Source: Oscillospiraceae bacterium (GTDB lineage Bacteria > Bacillota > Clostridia > UBA1381). Taken from it: a stretch of 64,000 bases of DNA. The DNA is taken from contig JAFLUB010000003.1 in NCBI GenBank assembly GCA_022509025.1, positions 1-64,000 of the forward strand, read 5' to 3'. Positions 53,505-63,518 of this stretch are shown piece after piece. Both the position numbers and the translations under genes were made by a program. Positions within the stretch are counted from its first letter, which is position 1; each line of letters begins with the position of its first letter. Below the pieces are notes generated by a model, which saw only the letters and a list, made by a program, of their open reading frames with translations, ran no database searches and had not been told where the DNA came from.

Positions 53505-53647
53505 AATATGTCTCCCCTTAATATGTTTGAAGTTGATGTATTTTTTTCTAAGAATTTCCAAACTTATATTTTGTGTGGAAACCCTTGAAAAACCTATATT
53601 TTGTGGTATTCAATGTCCATTTTGGGCATAATACTACTATTATCTAT

Positions 53648-53676
53648 ATTATACCTCTTTTTGGGCTTTAAGTCAA
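53648..53676 (-). promoter_or_regulatory. Sigma-A promoter of the giant gene
   Basis: Minus strand TTGACT - 17 nt - TATAAT (-35 at 53676-53671, -10 at 53653-53648); leaves a ~135-nt 5' UTR. Confidence 0.78.
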
Positions 53677-53844
53677 CTATTTTCCGTGATTTTTTCAGGT
53701 TTTTTGCTGTTTTACAGACTTTTAACCCGTCCGTAATTTTATCGTATCTGCGCTGAAAAAATTCCGTAATATTGTTTCAGTTATTATAATATTATTACAA
53801 TTTATGAAATGCTGTTTATGAAAATGAATTATTTAAAAAAAGTA

Positions 53845-53873
53845 TTGACAAATTTGACATTTTCTTATATAAT
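53845..53873 (+). promoter_or_regulatory. Consensus sigma-A promoter for the L7Ae-rpsL-rpsG-fusA cluster
   Basis: TTGACA - 17 nt - TATAAT. Confidence 0.88.
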
Positions 53874-53946
53874 CTGATAAGCTGACTGTTTTGGGCAAAA
53901 AATCAGTCAGATTTAGAATTGTTTTGATACGGAGAGTGACAAAACC

Positions 53947-54189
53947 ATGATTGGTGAAGCCGACAAGGCAAAATTACAGGTAGGTTACAAGCAGACATTA
54001 AGGGCCTTAAATGAAGACAAGGCGGAAAAGGTGCTTGTTGCCGAAGATTGTGACAGTAACATAAAAACAAGCATTGAAAAATCAGCTAACGAAAAAAACA
54101 CGCAGCTTTTCTTTATTCCGACAATGAAAGAGCTCGGAGAAATGTGTTCTATAGAAGTCGGCGCAAGCTGCGCTGTTGTACTTAAGTAA
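53947..54189 (+). CDS. Ribosomal L7Ae/L30e/S12e/Gadd45-type RNA-binding protein
   Basis: 80 aa; KVLVAEDCDSNIKTSIEKSANEKNTQLFFIPTMKELGEMCSIEVGASCAVVL; position immediately before rpsL typical of Firmicutes. Confidence 0.9.
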   Translation: MIGEADKAKLQVGYKQTLRALNEDKAEKVLVAEDCDSNIKTSIEKSANEKNTQLFFIPTMKELGEMCSIEVGASCAVVLK

Positions 54190-54257
54190 TTCTGTTTATT
54201 CCACGCTTACGCGTGAAATAATATATACAAATATTATGAAAGGAAGTGTAACACGGT

Positions 54258-54677
54258 ATGCCTACATTTAATCAGTTGGTCAGAACAGGCAGAAAGACAT
54301 CAACAAAGAAATCTACCGCTCCTGCTCTTCAGAAGAGTCTTAATTCTCTTAAGAAGAAGACTACCGATAAGAGCTCACCTCAAAAAAGAGGCGTATGCAC
54401 CGCTGTAAGAACAGCTACACCGAAGAAGCCTAACTCAGCTCTCAGAAAGATTGCCAGAGTAAGACTTACAAACGGTATAGAAGTTACGGCTTATATCCCA
54501 GGTATAGGTCATAACTTACAGGAACACAGCGTTGTGCTTATCAGAGGCGGAAGAGTTCGTGACCTTCCGGGTACAAGATACCACATCATTCGCGGTACTC
54601 TTGATGCTCAGGGCGTTAACGGCCGTCTTCAGTCAAGAAGTAAGTACGGTGCCAAGAAGCCTAAGGAAAAGAAGTAA
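54258..54677 (+). CDS. rpsL: 30S ribosomal protein S12
   Basis: [13 protein letters not shown]...[27 protein letters not shown]...[18 protein letters not shown]. Confidence 0.99.
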   Translation: MPTFNQLVRTGRKTSTKKSTAPALQKSLNSLKKKTTDKSSPQKRGVCTAVRTATPKKPNSALRKIARVRLTNGIEVTAYIPGIGHNLQEHSVVLIRGGRVRDLPGTRYHIIRGTLDAQGVNGRLQSRSKYGAKKPKEKK

Positions 54678-54844
54678 TGCCGCATAATTTTTAATTTATG
54701 CGCATATCACAAGTGCATATCGAGTTATATTATAATATATTATTCGAATAGCGCTGACGGAGCTTTGAAAGAATAAGTTCAGAGTACCTGTGATATTCAT
54801 TTGAAAGACAAAATTTTAAAATGTTTTTCTCAATCGGTTTGTGA

Positions 54845-55351
<507 letters not shown>

Positions 55352-55392
55352 TTCTTACGCCGGATTTCCGGCATCTAAGCACCACAGTTGCT

Positions 55393-55580
55393 GCTTGAAG
55401 TACCGATGTACGTCGGCGCTGTAATTGAAACGCTTATCTGCCAAATCTACGGCGAATTATAGATTTTTGTCAGCATATAAGTTTTCCGGAATCGGCTTGG
55501 AGTATCAGCGTACGCCAGCGTCGGTTTTGAAACGCTTATACATTAAATCTGACTCGAAATTTGATGTCAGCGATAGAAAC
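55393..55580 (+). repeat. Imperfect ~85-bp tandem duplication (period ~102 bp) in the rpsG-fusA intergenic region
   Basis: gcttgaagtaccgatgtacgtcggcg..ttgaaacgcttat..aaatct..gtcagc and gcttggagtatcagcgtacgccagcg..ttgaaacgcttat..aaatct..gtcagc. Confidence 0.75.
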
Positions 55581-55633
55581 AAGCATTTGCAAATTTAATC
55601 CTATTAGAAAGGAAAGGAGGAAATATTTCTATT

Positions 55634-57748
55634 ATGGGTAGACAATATTCACTTGAAAATACAAGAAATATCGGTATCATGGCTCACATTGACGCCGGTA
55701 AAACAACTACTACAGAAAGAATCCTGTATTACACAGGTATCAATCATAAAATCGGTGAAACTCATGATGGCGCCGCTACAATGGACTGGATGGCGCAGGA
55801 GCAGGAGCGTGGTATCACAATTACCTCAGCTGCTACAACCTGTTTCTGGGAGCCGAAGGAAGGCCCGTTCGCAGGCGTAAAGAACAGAATTAACATCATC
55901 GACACTCCGGGACACGTTGACTTTACTGTTGAAGTTCAGCGTTCACTCCGTGTTCTTGACGGTTCTGTAACTGTTATGTGCGCAAAGGGCGGCGTTGAGC
56001 CTCAGTCTGAAACAGTTTGGCGTCAGGCTGACGATTACAGCGTTCCGCGTATGATTTTCGTTAATAAGATGGATATCATGGGCGCAGACTTCTATAACGT
56101 TGTTAACATGGTTCACGAAAGACTTAACGCAAACGGCGTTCCGATTCAGCTGCCTATCGGCGCTGAGGACACGTTCACAGGTATCATTGACCTTATGAAC
56201 ATGAACGCTGAAATTTACGATCCGAGCGATCCGACGGGTTCAAAGTTTGAAAAGACAGACATTCCCGCAGACATGCTCGACAAGGCTGAGGAATACCGTC
56301 AGGCAATGATTGAAGCTATCTGCGAGACAGATGAAGCTTTGCTTGAAAAGTTCCTCGGTGATGAAGAAATTACGGTTAACGAGCTTAAAGCAGCTTTAAG
56401 AAAAGCTACAATTAATAACGAAATCGTTCCTATGCTTTGCGGAACAGCTTACAGAAACAAGGGTGTACAGATGCTTTTGGATGCGGTTATTGAATACATG
56501 CCGTCACCTATAGACGTACCTGCAATCAAGGGTGTAAATCCTGACACTGACGAGGAGGACGAAAGACCGTCATCAGATGACGAGCCGTTCGCAGCTCTTG
56601 CGTTTAAGATTGCGACAGACCCGTTTGTTGGTAAGATTTGCTTCTTCAGAGTATACTCAGGTACTCTTGAAAAGGGTTCTCACGTATTGAACTCATGCAA
56701 GGGTAAGAGAGAAAGAATGGGAAGAATCCTTCAGATGCATGCTAACCACAGAGAGGACCTTGATATAGTTTACTCAGGTGATATAGCTGCGGCAGTAGGA
56801 CTTCAGAACACAACAACAGGTGAAACACTCTGTGATGAAAAGCACCCGATTATCCTTGAGTCTATGGACTTCCCGGAACCGGTTATCCGTGTTGCTATCG
56901 AGCCTAAGACTAAGGCAGGTCAGGAAAAGATGGGTATCGCGCTTGCTAAGCTTGCTGAAGAAGACCCGACATTCAAGACCTACACCGATGAGGAAACAGG
57001 TCAGACAATCATCGCAGGTATGGGTGAACTTCACCTTGAAATTATCGTTGACAGACTTCTCAGAGAATTTAAGGTAGAAGCTAACGTCGGCGAGCCTCAG
57101 GTTTCTTACAGAGAGGCATTCAGAAAAGAAGTTAACATTGAGCATAAGTATGCGCGTCAGTCCGGTGGTAAGGGTCAGTACGGTCACGTACTTCTGAAGC
57201 TTGAGCCATTAGAGGAAGGCGGCGGCTACGAGTTCGTTAACGCGATTGTCGGCGGTGCTATTCCGAAGGAATACATTCCGGCTGTTGACGCAGGTATCCA
57301 GGGCGCTATGCAGTCAGGTGTACTTGCAGGCTACAACGTTGTTGACGTAAAGGCTACGCTCTATGATGGTTCTTACCATGAAGTCGACTCTTCGGAAATG
57401 GCGTTTAAGATTGCCGCTTCAATGGCATTCAAGGAAGGTATGAAGAAGGCTGATCCTGTTATCAAGGAGCCTATCATGCTTGTTAACGTTATCGTTCCTG
57501 ATGACTACCTTGGTTTCGTTATCGGCGACCTTTCATCAAGACGAGGCATGGTTAAGCAGCAGGAGTCACGTTCAGGCGGTGTTACTCAGGTAACAGCTGA
57601 CGTTCCGCTGGCTGAGATGTTCGGTTACGCTACAGTTTTGCGTTCAGGTACACAGGGACGCGGACAGTATTCAATGGAACCGTCACATTACAGCGAAGTG
57701 CCAAGATCAATTCAGGAAAAGATTATGAACGACCGTTCAAAGGATTGA
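55634..57748 (+). CDS. fusA: Translation elongation factor G
   Basis: [24 protein letters not shown]...[21 protein letters not shown]; 704 aa. Confidence 0.99.
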   Translation: MGRQYSLENTRNIGIMAHIDAGKTTTTERILYYTGINHKIGETHDGAATMDWMAQEQERGITITSAATTCFWEPKEGPFAGVKNRINIIDTPGHVDFTVEVQRSLRVLDGSVTVMCAKGGVEPQSETVWRQADDYSVPRMIFVNKMDIMGADFYNVVNMVHERLNANGVPIQLPIGAEDTFTGIIDLMNMNAEIYDPSDPTGSKFEKTDIPADMLDKAEEYRQAMIEAICETDEALLEKFLGDEEITVNELKAALRKATINNEIVPMLCGTAYRNKGVQMLLDAVIEYMPSPIDVPAIKGVNPDTDEEDERPSSDDEPFAALAFKIATDPFVGKICFFRVYSGTLEKGSHVLNSCKGKRERMGRILQMHANHREDLDIVYSGDIAAAVGLQNTTTGETLCDEKHPIILESMDFPEPVIRVAIEPKTKAGQEKMGIALAKLAEEDPTFKTYTDEETGQTIIAGMGELHLEIIVDRLLREFKVEANVGEPQVSYREAFRKEVNIEHKYARQSGGKGQYGHVLLKLEPLEEGGGYEFVNAIVGGAIPKEYIPAVDAGIQGAMQSGVLAGYNVVDVKATLYDGSYHEVDSSEMAFKIAASMAFKEGMKKADPVIKEPIMLVNVIVPDDYLGFVIGDLSSRRGMVKQQESRSGGVTQVTADVPLAEMFGYATVLRSGTQGRGQYSMEPSHYSEVPRSIQEKIMNDRSKD

Positions 57749-57835
57749 TTTTAAAATTATCGGTGGGCAGGATTTTTTCCCTGCCCATACCGGTTGCTTA
57801 TATTTGTAAATAATTAAAAATATTTGAAAAAATAC

Positions 57836-57864
57836 TTGATTTTTTCATAAAAAGATTGTACAAT
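57836..57864 (+). promoter_or_regulatory. Separate sigma-A promoter for tuf
   Basis: TTGATT - 17 nt - TACAAT upstream of AAGGAGG and the tuf ATG. Confidence 0.75.
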
Positions 57865-57908
57865 AACTTTATTAGTGTAACTATAATATTTTAAGGAGGA
57901 ATTTTACA

Positions 57909-59111
57909 ATGGCAAAAGAGAAATTCGAAAGAAATAAACCGCACGTAAACATTGGTACCATCGGTCACGTTGACCATGGTAAGACAACTCTTACTGCGGC
58001 TATCACAAAGGTATTGGCTATGAAGGGCCAGGCTAAGTTCGAGGCTTATGACATGATCGATAAGGCTCCGGAAGAAAGAGAAAGAGGTATCACAATTTCA
58101 ACAGCTCACGTTGAGTACGAGACAGACAACCGTCACTATGCTCACGTTGACTGCCCGGGCCACGCTGACTACGTTAAGAACATGATCACAGGTGCTGCTC
58201 AGATGGACGGCGCTATCCTCGTTGTTTCAGCTGCTGACGGTCCTATGCCTCAGACAAGAGAGCACATCCTTCTTTCAAGACAGGTTGGCGTTCCTTATAT
58301 CGTAGTATTTATGAACAAGAGAGACCAGGTTGACGACGACGAGCTTCTTGAGCTTGTTGAGATGGAAATCAGAGACCTTCTTTCAGAGTATGAGTTCCCT
58401 GGCGACGACACACCGATCGTTTCAGGTTCAGCTCTTCAGGTTCTTGAGTCTTCTTCAACAGACCCGTCTGCTCCTGAGTACAAGTGCATACTTGATCTTA
58501 TGGATGCTGTTGACAGCTACATTCCGACACCGGAAAGAAAGTCAGACCTTCCGTTCCTTATGCCTATCGAGGATATCTTCTCAATCACAGGCCGTGGTAC
58601 AGTTGCTACAGGTAGAGTTGAGAGAGGTCAGTTAAATCTTAACGACGAAGTTGAAATCGTTGGTCTTACAGACGAGAGACGTAAGGTTGTTGTTACAGGT
58701 ATCGAGATGTTCAGAAAGCTTCTTGACTACGCTGAAGCAGGCGACAACATCGGTGCACTTCTTAGAGGTGTTCAGAGAACAGAGATTGAAAGAGGTCAGG
58801 TTCTTGCTAAGCCGGGTTCAATCAATCCGCACACAAAGTTCACTGGTGAGGTTTATGTCCTGACAAAGGACGAAGGCGGCCGTCACACACCGTTCTTCAA
58901 CAACTACAGACCTCAGTTCTATTTCAGAACAACAGACGTTACAGGCGTTATTTCTCTTCCTGCTGGTACAGAGATGTGCATGCCTGGCGATAACGTAAAG
59001 ATGGATGTTGAGCTTATCACACCGATCGCTATCGAAAAGGGTCTTCGTTTCGCTATCCGTGAGGGTGGTAGAACAGTTGGTTCAGGCGTTGTTTCAGACG
59101 TTGCTGAATAA
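57909..59111 (+). CDS. tuf: Translation elongation factor Tu
   Basis: [36 protein letters not shown]; 400 aa. Confidence 0.99.
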   Translation: MAKEKFERNKPHVNIGTIGHVDHGKTTLTAAITKVLAMKGQAKFEAYDMIDKAPEERERGITISTAHVEYETDNRHYAHVDCPGHADYVKNMITGAAQMDGAILVVSAADGPMPQTREHILLSRQVGVPYIVVFMNKRDQVDDDELLELVEMEIRDLLSEYEFPGDDTPIVSGSALQVLESSSTDPSAPEYKCILDLMDAVDSYIPTPERKSDLPFLMPIEDIFSITGRGTVATGRVERGQLNLNDEVEIVGLTDERRKVVVTGIEMFRKLLDYAEAGDNIGALLRGVQRTEIERGQVLAKPGSINPHTKFTGEVYVLTKDEGGRHTPFFNNYRPQFYFRTTDVTGVISLPAGTEMCMPGDNVKMDVELITPIAIEKGLRFAIREGGRTVGSGVVSDVAE

Positions 59112-59128
59112 TTAAAGATTTGAATTTT

Positions 59129-59161
59129 AAAAGAAGATGTCCGCTGGACATCTTCTTTTTT
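59129..59161. terminator. Bidirectional intrinsic terminator between convergent tuf and coaBC
   Basis: AAAAGAAGATGTCC GCT GGACATCTTCTTTTTT, 14-bp stem. Confidence 0.9.
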
Positions 59162-60347
59162 ATCTACTCAATATAAAATCAAAAATCTTTTCCGCAACTT
59201 TATCCTTGCTCATCTTTTCAAGCTGTACCTCATCATGTTCGGTAATCAGCGTCACAATATTAGTGTCCCCGCTAAATCCCGCACCCTCTTGTTTAAGATT
59301 ATTTGCAACAATCATGTTGGCATTCTTTTTATTTAGTTTCGCTCGCGAGTTTTCAATAAGGTTTTCCGTTTCCATTGAGAATCCGCAGATGAACTGACCG
59401 CTTTTTTTATTTTTACCGAGAGAGGCAAGAATATCATCTGTGCGCTCCAGTTCGATTACCATATCGCCGTCAGTCTTTTTGACCTTTTCACTGCTGACAG
59501 TTTTAGGACGGTAATCCGCTACTGCCGCGGCTTTAACAATTATATCAGCATCTTTCGCACATGACATAACCGTGTCAAACATTTCCTTCGCGCTTTTAAC
59601 TCGTATAGTGTTCACAAACATAGGCGGTTCTGCTTCACACTTACCCATAACCAGCGTAACGTCCGCGCCGCGTCTCATTGCGTTTCGCGCCAATGCGAAT
59701 CCCATTTTACCGCTTGAATGATTTGTGATATAGCGTACCGGGTCAATAGCCTCCATTGTAGCTCCCGCTGTTACAAGAACCTTTTTGCCTGACATATCCT
59801 TTTCATAAGCAATCTCTTTTATGATATACTCTAAAAGTATTTCCTCATCCGGCATTCTTCCGTCTCCCATATCGCCGTTGGCAAGCATACCATGAGCCGG
59901 CTCTACAATTTCATAGCCGTACTTCCTGAGCTTTTCGATATTGTCCTGCACAATAGGGTTGTGGTACATATTATGATTCATTGCGGGCGATATGATTTTC
60001 CTGCACGGACATGCTATAACTGTAGTTGTCAGCATATCGTCTGCAATACCGTTTGCAATCTTACCTATCACGTTCGCGCTCGCGGGCGCAATCATAACTA
60101 CGTCCGCTTTCTTCGCAAGCGCAACGTGCTCCACACTATATTCAAAGTTTCTGTCGAAAGTATCTATAAGACATTTATGACTGGTAAGTGATTCAAAAGT
60201 TATCGGATTTATAAAATTAGCCGCGTTCCGCGTCATAAGTATATGCACATCGCAGTGAAGCTTTACAAGCATACGCGCAAGATTTGCTATCTTGTACGCC
60301 GCAATACTGCCCGTTACTCCAATTACCGCCGTTTTTCCTGTAAGCAT
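59160..60347 (-). CDS. coaBC: Bifunctional phosphopantothenoylcysteine decarboxylase / phosphopantothenate-cysteine ligase
   Basis: AVIGVTGSIAAYKIANLARML, SPAMNHNMYHNPIVQDNI, VLVTAGATMEAIDPVRYITNHSSGKMGFALA. Confidence 0.96.
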   Translation of the reverse strand: MLTGKTAVIGVTGSIAAYKIANLARMLVKLHCDVHILMTRNAANFINPITFESLTSHKCLIDTFDRNFEYSVEHVALAKKADVVMIAPASANVIGKIANGIADDMLTTTVIACPCRKIISPAMNHNMYHNPIVQDNIEKLRKYGYEIVEPAHGMLANGDMGDGRMPDEEILLEYIIKEIAYEKDMSGKKVLVTAGATMEAIDPVRYITNHSSGKMGFALARNAMRRGADVTLVMGKCEAEPPMFVNTIRVKSAKEMFDTVMSCAKDADIIVKAAAVADYRPKTVSSEKVKKTDGDMVIELERTDDILASLGKNKKSGQFICGFSMETENLIENSRAKLNKKNANMIVANNLKQEGAGFSGDTNIVTLITEHDEVQLEKMSKDKVAEKIFDFILSR

Positions 60348-60432
60348 ATTAACATCCCTTTCGTTTTGTTATATCTATATTCTACCACATTTTTTTGTAT
60401 TAGCAAACTATAAATTTAAAATTATGTTTATA

Positions 60433-60461
60433 TTGACATAGATATACAATTATGATAGAAT
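60433..60461 (+). promoter_or_regulatory. Sigma-A promoter for the TM2 gene
   Basis: TTGACA - 17 nt - TAGAAT. Confidence 0.72.
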
Positions 60462-60484
60462 AATTTTAGAATGGAGGGAAAATT

Positions 60485-60877
60485 ATGTTTTGTAAAAATT
60501 GTGGAAATCAAATCGATCCGAATGCGGCAGTATGCGTAAAATGCGGTGTCGGCGCAGGTCAGGGTTTTAACTTTTGTCCGAACTGCGGCGCGAACACAGT
60601 TCCAAACGCAGCAGTTTGTGTAAAGTGCGGCGTACCACTTCATAGTACTCCTGCAGCCGGTAATAAGTCTAAACTAACAGCAGGCCTTCTCGGAATATTC
60701 TTGGGCGGTCTTGGTGTACATAACTTCTATCTCGGTCGTACAGGAATAGGTATTGCTCAAATCGCAGTTACTCTTATAACCTGCGGCGCAGGCGCTATTT
60801 GGGGATTTATCGAGGGTATTCTTATTCTTTGCGGAAAGATTGATAAGGATGCAAAGGGTAATCTTTTGACTGACTAA
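60485..60877 (+). CDS. Zinc-ribbon and TM2 domain membrane protein
   Basis: Two CxxC zinc-ribbon-like segments (MFCKNCGNQIDPNAAVCVKCG; FNFCPNCGANTVPNAAVCVKCG) then LLGIFLGGLGVHNFYLGRTGIGIAQ (TM2). Confidence 0.92.
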   Translation: MFCKNCGNQIDPNAAVCVKCGVGAGQGFNFCPNCGANTVPNAAVCVKCGVPLHSTPAAGNKSKLTAGLLGIFLGGLGVHNFYLGRTGIGIAQIAVTLITCGAGAIWGFIEGILILCGKIDKDAKGNLLTD

Positions 60878-60888
60878 GTATTTTTAAA

Positions 60889-60922
60889 AAAACGAACCTA
60901 TTAAATTAAGGTTCGTTTTTTT
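60889..60922 (+). terminator. Intrinsic terminator after the TM2 gene
   Basis: AAAACGAACCT...AGGTTCGTTTTTTTT. Confidence 0.85.
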
Positions 60923-61008
60923 TGTGCTAAAAATGCCGTAAACGGAATAAACCTTTAACAGGGGGATTATAACGTGAAGAATTACGTTAATGATTTTCAT
61001 TACTATAT

Positions 61009-61608
61009 GTGGACGGAAAGGCTATGGTGATTAATATGAATTACATCTGGTGCGGAATGATAATCATATCCATAATAGTATCCGTATTTACCGGAACGGT
61101 AGACGAAACTATCAACGCCGCGTTTGAAGGCGCGAAAAGTGCAGTCTTTACTATACTTTCATTTGCCGGGATAATGTGTTTCTGGACAGGAATAATGAAG
61201 GTAGCCGAAAAGGCGGGATTGTCACAAAAAGTCGAAAAACTTTTAAGACCTGTAATAAACTTCCTTTTTCCCAATGCAGGCAGCGAGGCAAAAAAATATA
61301 TATCCGTTAACATGAGCGCTAATCTTCTCGGCATGGGCAATGCTGCAACGCCAATGGGCATAAAAGCAATGGAGTGTCTTGACAGAGAAAATAAAAACCC
61401 GCTATATGCGTCTGATGATATGTGTATGCTCGTTGTGCTTAACACTACTTCCATTCAGCTTATACCCACTACCATAATCGCTCTGCGTGTCGCTGCGTCA
61501 TCCGCCGACCCGTTTTCTATAATTCTGCCTATATGGATTTCATCTATCACTGCAGTGCTTGCGGCAGTGTTTTTAGCAAAGATGTATTTCAGGAGAAAAA
61601 GACTATGA
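61009..61608 (+). CDS. spmA: Spore maturation protein A
   Basis: VDETINAAFEGAKSAVFTILSFAGIMCFWTGIMKVAEKAGL...NLLGMGNAATPMGIKAMECL; start codon uncertain. Confidence 0.9.
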   Translation: MDGKAMVINMNYIWCGMIIISIIVSVFTGTVDETINAAFEGAKSAVFTILSFAGIMCFWTGIMKVAEKAGLSQKVEKLLRPVINFLFPNAGSEAKKYISVNMSANLLGMGNAATPMGIKAMECLDRENKNPLYASDDMCMLVVLNTTSIQLIPTTIIALRVAASSADPFSIILPIWISSITAVLAAVFLAKMYFRRKRL

Positions 61609-62108
61609 TTTATGTTATTCCTGCAATCATTTTAATTATACTCACTGTCGCGCTTGCAAAAAGACTGCCTTCTTATGAGCTGTTTATTGACGGCGCGCAG
61701 GACGGTATGAAAATAGTCATGGGAATCTTTCCGCCGCTCGTGGCAGTGCTTACCGCCGCGTATATGCTGCGGGCTTCCGGAACGCTTGATTTAATTATAT
61801 CGTTTCTTTCACCGGTTACAAAATTTATTCCCGCTGAGGTGATGCCGCTCGCGCTTATCCGACCGTTATCGGGAAGCGGCGCGATTGGTATTCTTACTGA
61901 AATCCTCAACACTCACGGCGCTGACAGCGAAATTGGACGTATCGCATCAGTTATAATGGGCTCTACCGAGACCACATTTTACTGTCTTTGCGTATACTTT
62001 GCAAAAACACGGGTAAAGCATAATCTGAAAGCCGTACCATTTGCCGCCGCAGGAGATATTATCGGAATAATCACAGCAGTTATTTTGATACGGTTTGCAA
62101 ATTTTTAA
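61605..62108 (+). CDS. spmB: Spore maturation protein B
   Basis: YELFIDGAQDGMKIVMGIFPPLVAVLTAAYMLRASG...RPLSGSGAIGILTE; ATGA overlap with spmA; AGGAG upstream. Confidence 0.92.
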   Translation: MIYVIPAIILIILTVALAKRLPSYELFIDGAQDGMKIVMGIFPPLVAVLTAAYMLRASGTLDLIISFLSPVTKFIPAEVMPLALIRPLSGSGAIGILTEILNTHGADSEIGRIASVIMGSTETTFYCLCVYFAKTRVKHNLKAVPFAAAGDIIGIITAVILIRFANF

Positions 62109-62117
62109 CCAAAATAC

Positions 62118-62146
62118 TTGAAAAAAGAATAATTTTTATATATAAT
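62118..62146 (+). promoter_or_regulatory. Sigma-A promoter for pgk
   Basis: TTGAAA - 17 nt - TATAAT. Confidence 0.75.
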
Positions 62147-62197
62147 ATATTTTAGAAAAAATCGGGCATTTGCCCGCGCAAAAAGGAGAAATAAACT

Positions 62198-63382
62198 ATG
62201 TACAACAAATTAACGGTTGAAGACGCCCAGGTTAAAGGCAAGAAGGTTTTAGTTCGTTGTGACTTTAACGTTCCTCTTGATGGTGACGGTAATATCACAG
62301 ACGAAAACCGTATTGTAGGCGCGCTTCCCACAATCAAATATCTTATAGATAACGGCGCTAAGGTTATCCTTTGCTCACATATGGGAAAGCCTAAGGGTGA
62401 ACCTGTTCCGTCGATGTCTCTTGCTCCTGTAGCTAAGAGCCTTTCGGCAAAGCTTCAAAAAGAAGTTGTCTTCGCTGCTGACGATAATGTTGTAGGCGAC
62501 AATGCTAAGAAGGCAGTCGCTGAAATGAACGACGGCGATGTTGTTCTTCTCGAGAACACACGTTACAGAAAAGAAGAGACAAAGAACGAGGAGGCATTCT
62601 CAAAAGAGCTTGCTTCACTTGCTGATTTATTCGTAAACGACGCTTTCGGTACAGCGCACAGAGCGCACTGCTCAAACGTTGGCGTGTCAGCTATATTAAA
62701 GCCGGCTGTTGCAGGTTACCTTATCGAAAAGGAAATCAACTTCCTTGGTAACGCGGTAAACAACCCTGTAAGACCGCTTGTTGCAATCCTTGGCGGAAGT
62801 AAGGTTTCTTCAAAAATTTCCGTTATCGAAAATCTTCTTAAGAAGGTAGACAAGCTTATCATCGGCGGAGGTATGGCATATACTTTCTTCGCAGCGCAGG
62901 GTAAGACAACAGGCACATCACTTCTTGAACCTGATTTCATCGACTACGCAAAGAAGATGATTGACGAGGCAGGCGATAAGCTTGTTCTTCCTGTTGATAC
63001 AGTTATTACAGAAAAGTTTGACAATGACGCTCCTTCAAAGGTTGTTGAGGGTGATATCCCTGACGGCTGGATGGGTCTTGATATCGGTCCTAAGTCAGTT
63101 GAGATGTTTAAGGACGTATTGAAAGACGCAAAGACAGTTGTTTGGAACGGTCCTATGGGCGTGTTCGAGATGCCGAACTTCGCAAAGGGTACAAACGAGA
63201 TTGCACAGCTTCTTGCAGAGCTTGATGCTACAACGATTATCGGCGGCGGCGACAGCGTTGCGGCTGTTAACCAGGCAGGATTGGGCGACAAGATGAGCCA
63301 CATTTCAACAGGCGGCGGCGCAAGTATGGAATTCCTTGAGGGTAAGGAGCTTCCGGGTATCGCCGCACTCACTGATAAATAA
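62198..63382 (+). CDS. pgk: Phosphoglycerate kinase
   Basis: [34 protein letters not shown]...[18 protein letters not shown]; 394 aa. Confidence 0.99.
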   Translation: MYNKLTVEDAQVKGKKVLVRCDFNVPLDGDGNITDENRIVGALPTIKYLIDNGAKVILCSHMGKPKGEPVPSMSLAPVAKSLSAKLQKEVVFAADDNVVGDNAKKAVAEMNDGDVVLLENTRYRKEETKNEEAFSKELASLADLFVNDAFGTAHRAHCSNVGVSAILKPAVAGYLIEKEINFLGNAVNNPVRPLVAILGGSKVSSKISVIENLLKKVDKLIIGGGMAYTFFAAQGKTTGTSLLEPDFIDYAKKMIDEAGDKLVLPVDTVITEKFDNDAPSKVVEGDIPDGWMGLDIGPKSVEMFKDVLKDAKTVVWNGPMGVFEMPNFAKGTNEIAQLLAELDATTIIGGGDSVAAVNQAGLGDKMSHISTGGGASMEFLEGKELPGIAALTDK

Positions 63383-63393
63383 AATCACGCGCC

Positions 63394-63455
63394 TATCGGC
63401 TTTTTTCCTACCTTGCGTACCACAAGTACGCGGCGGCAGTAAAGAAAAACCGATA
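63394..63455 (+). promoter_or_regulatory. Long imperfect hairpin in the pgk-tpiA intergenic region
   Basis: Outer arms tatcggcttttttcctac / gtaaagaaaaaccgata; inner arms gcgtac / gtacgc. Confidence 0.6.
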
Positions 63456-63518
63456 ATCACACAATTTTAATTTATCAGGACCTAATAAGTAAAATTACGA
63501 ACAAAAGGAGAAAGAACA

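Noticed and set aside
654-53561. All medium-size + strand and out-of-frame ORFs overlapping the giant gene (e.g. 994..1446, 16603..17004, 25786..26268, 51095..51655)
   Set aside because: Their compositions (Ser/Ala runs, repetitive Tyr/Leu/His/Arg) are antisense or frame-shifted shadows of the repetitive giant ORF. They lack RBS support and recognisable domains.
53505-53561. Upstream start codon of the giant ORF (MEILRKKYINFKHIKGRHI...)
   Set aside because: The internal ATG at 53504 has a good SD and directly starts a signal peptide; the extra 19 aa would spoil it.
56774-57187. Minus-strand ORF inside fusA (also ORFs inside tuf, coaBC and pgk)
   Set aside because: Antisense shadows within strongly conserved housekeeping genes.
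57765-57786. GGGCAGG...CCTGCCC hairpin after fusA as a terminator
   Set aside because: A stem is present but there is no clear U-tract after it on the + strand, so I do not call it a terminator; it may be a weak attenuator before the tuf promoter.
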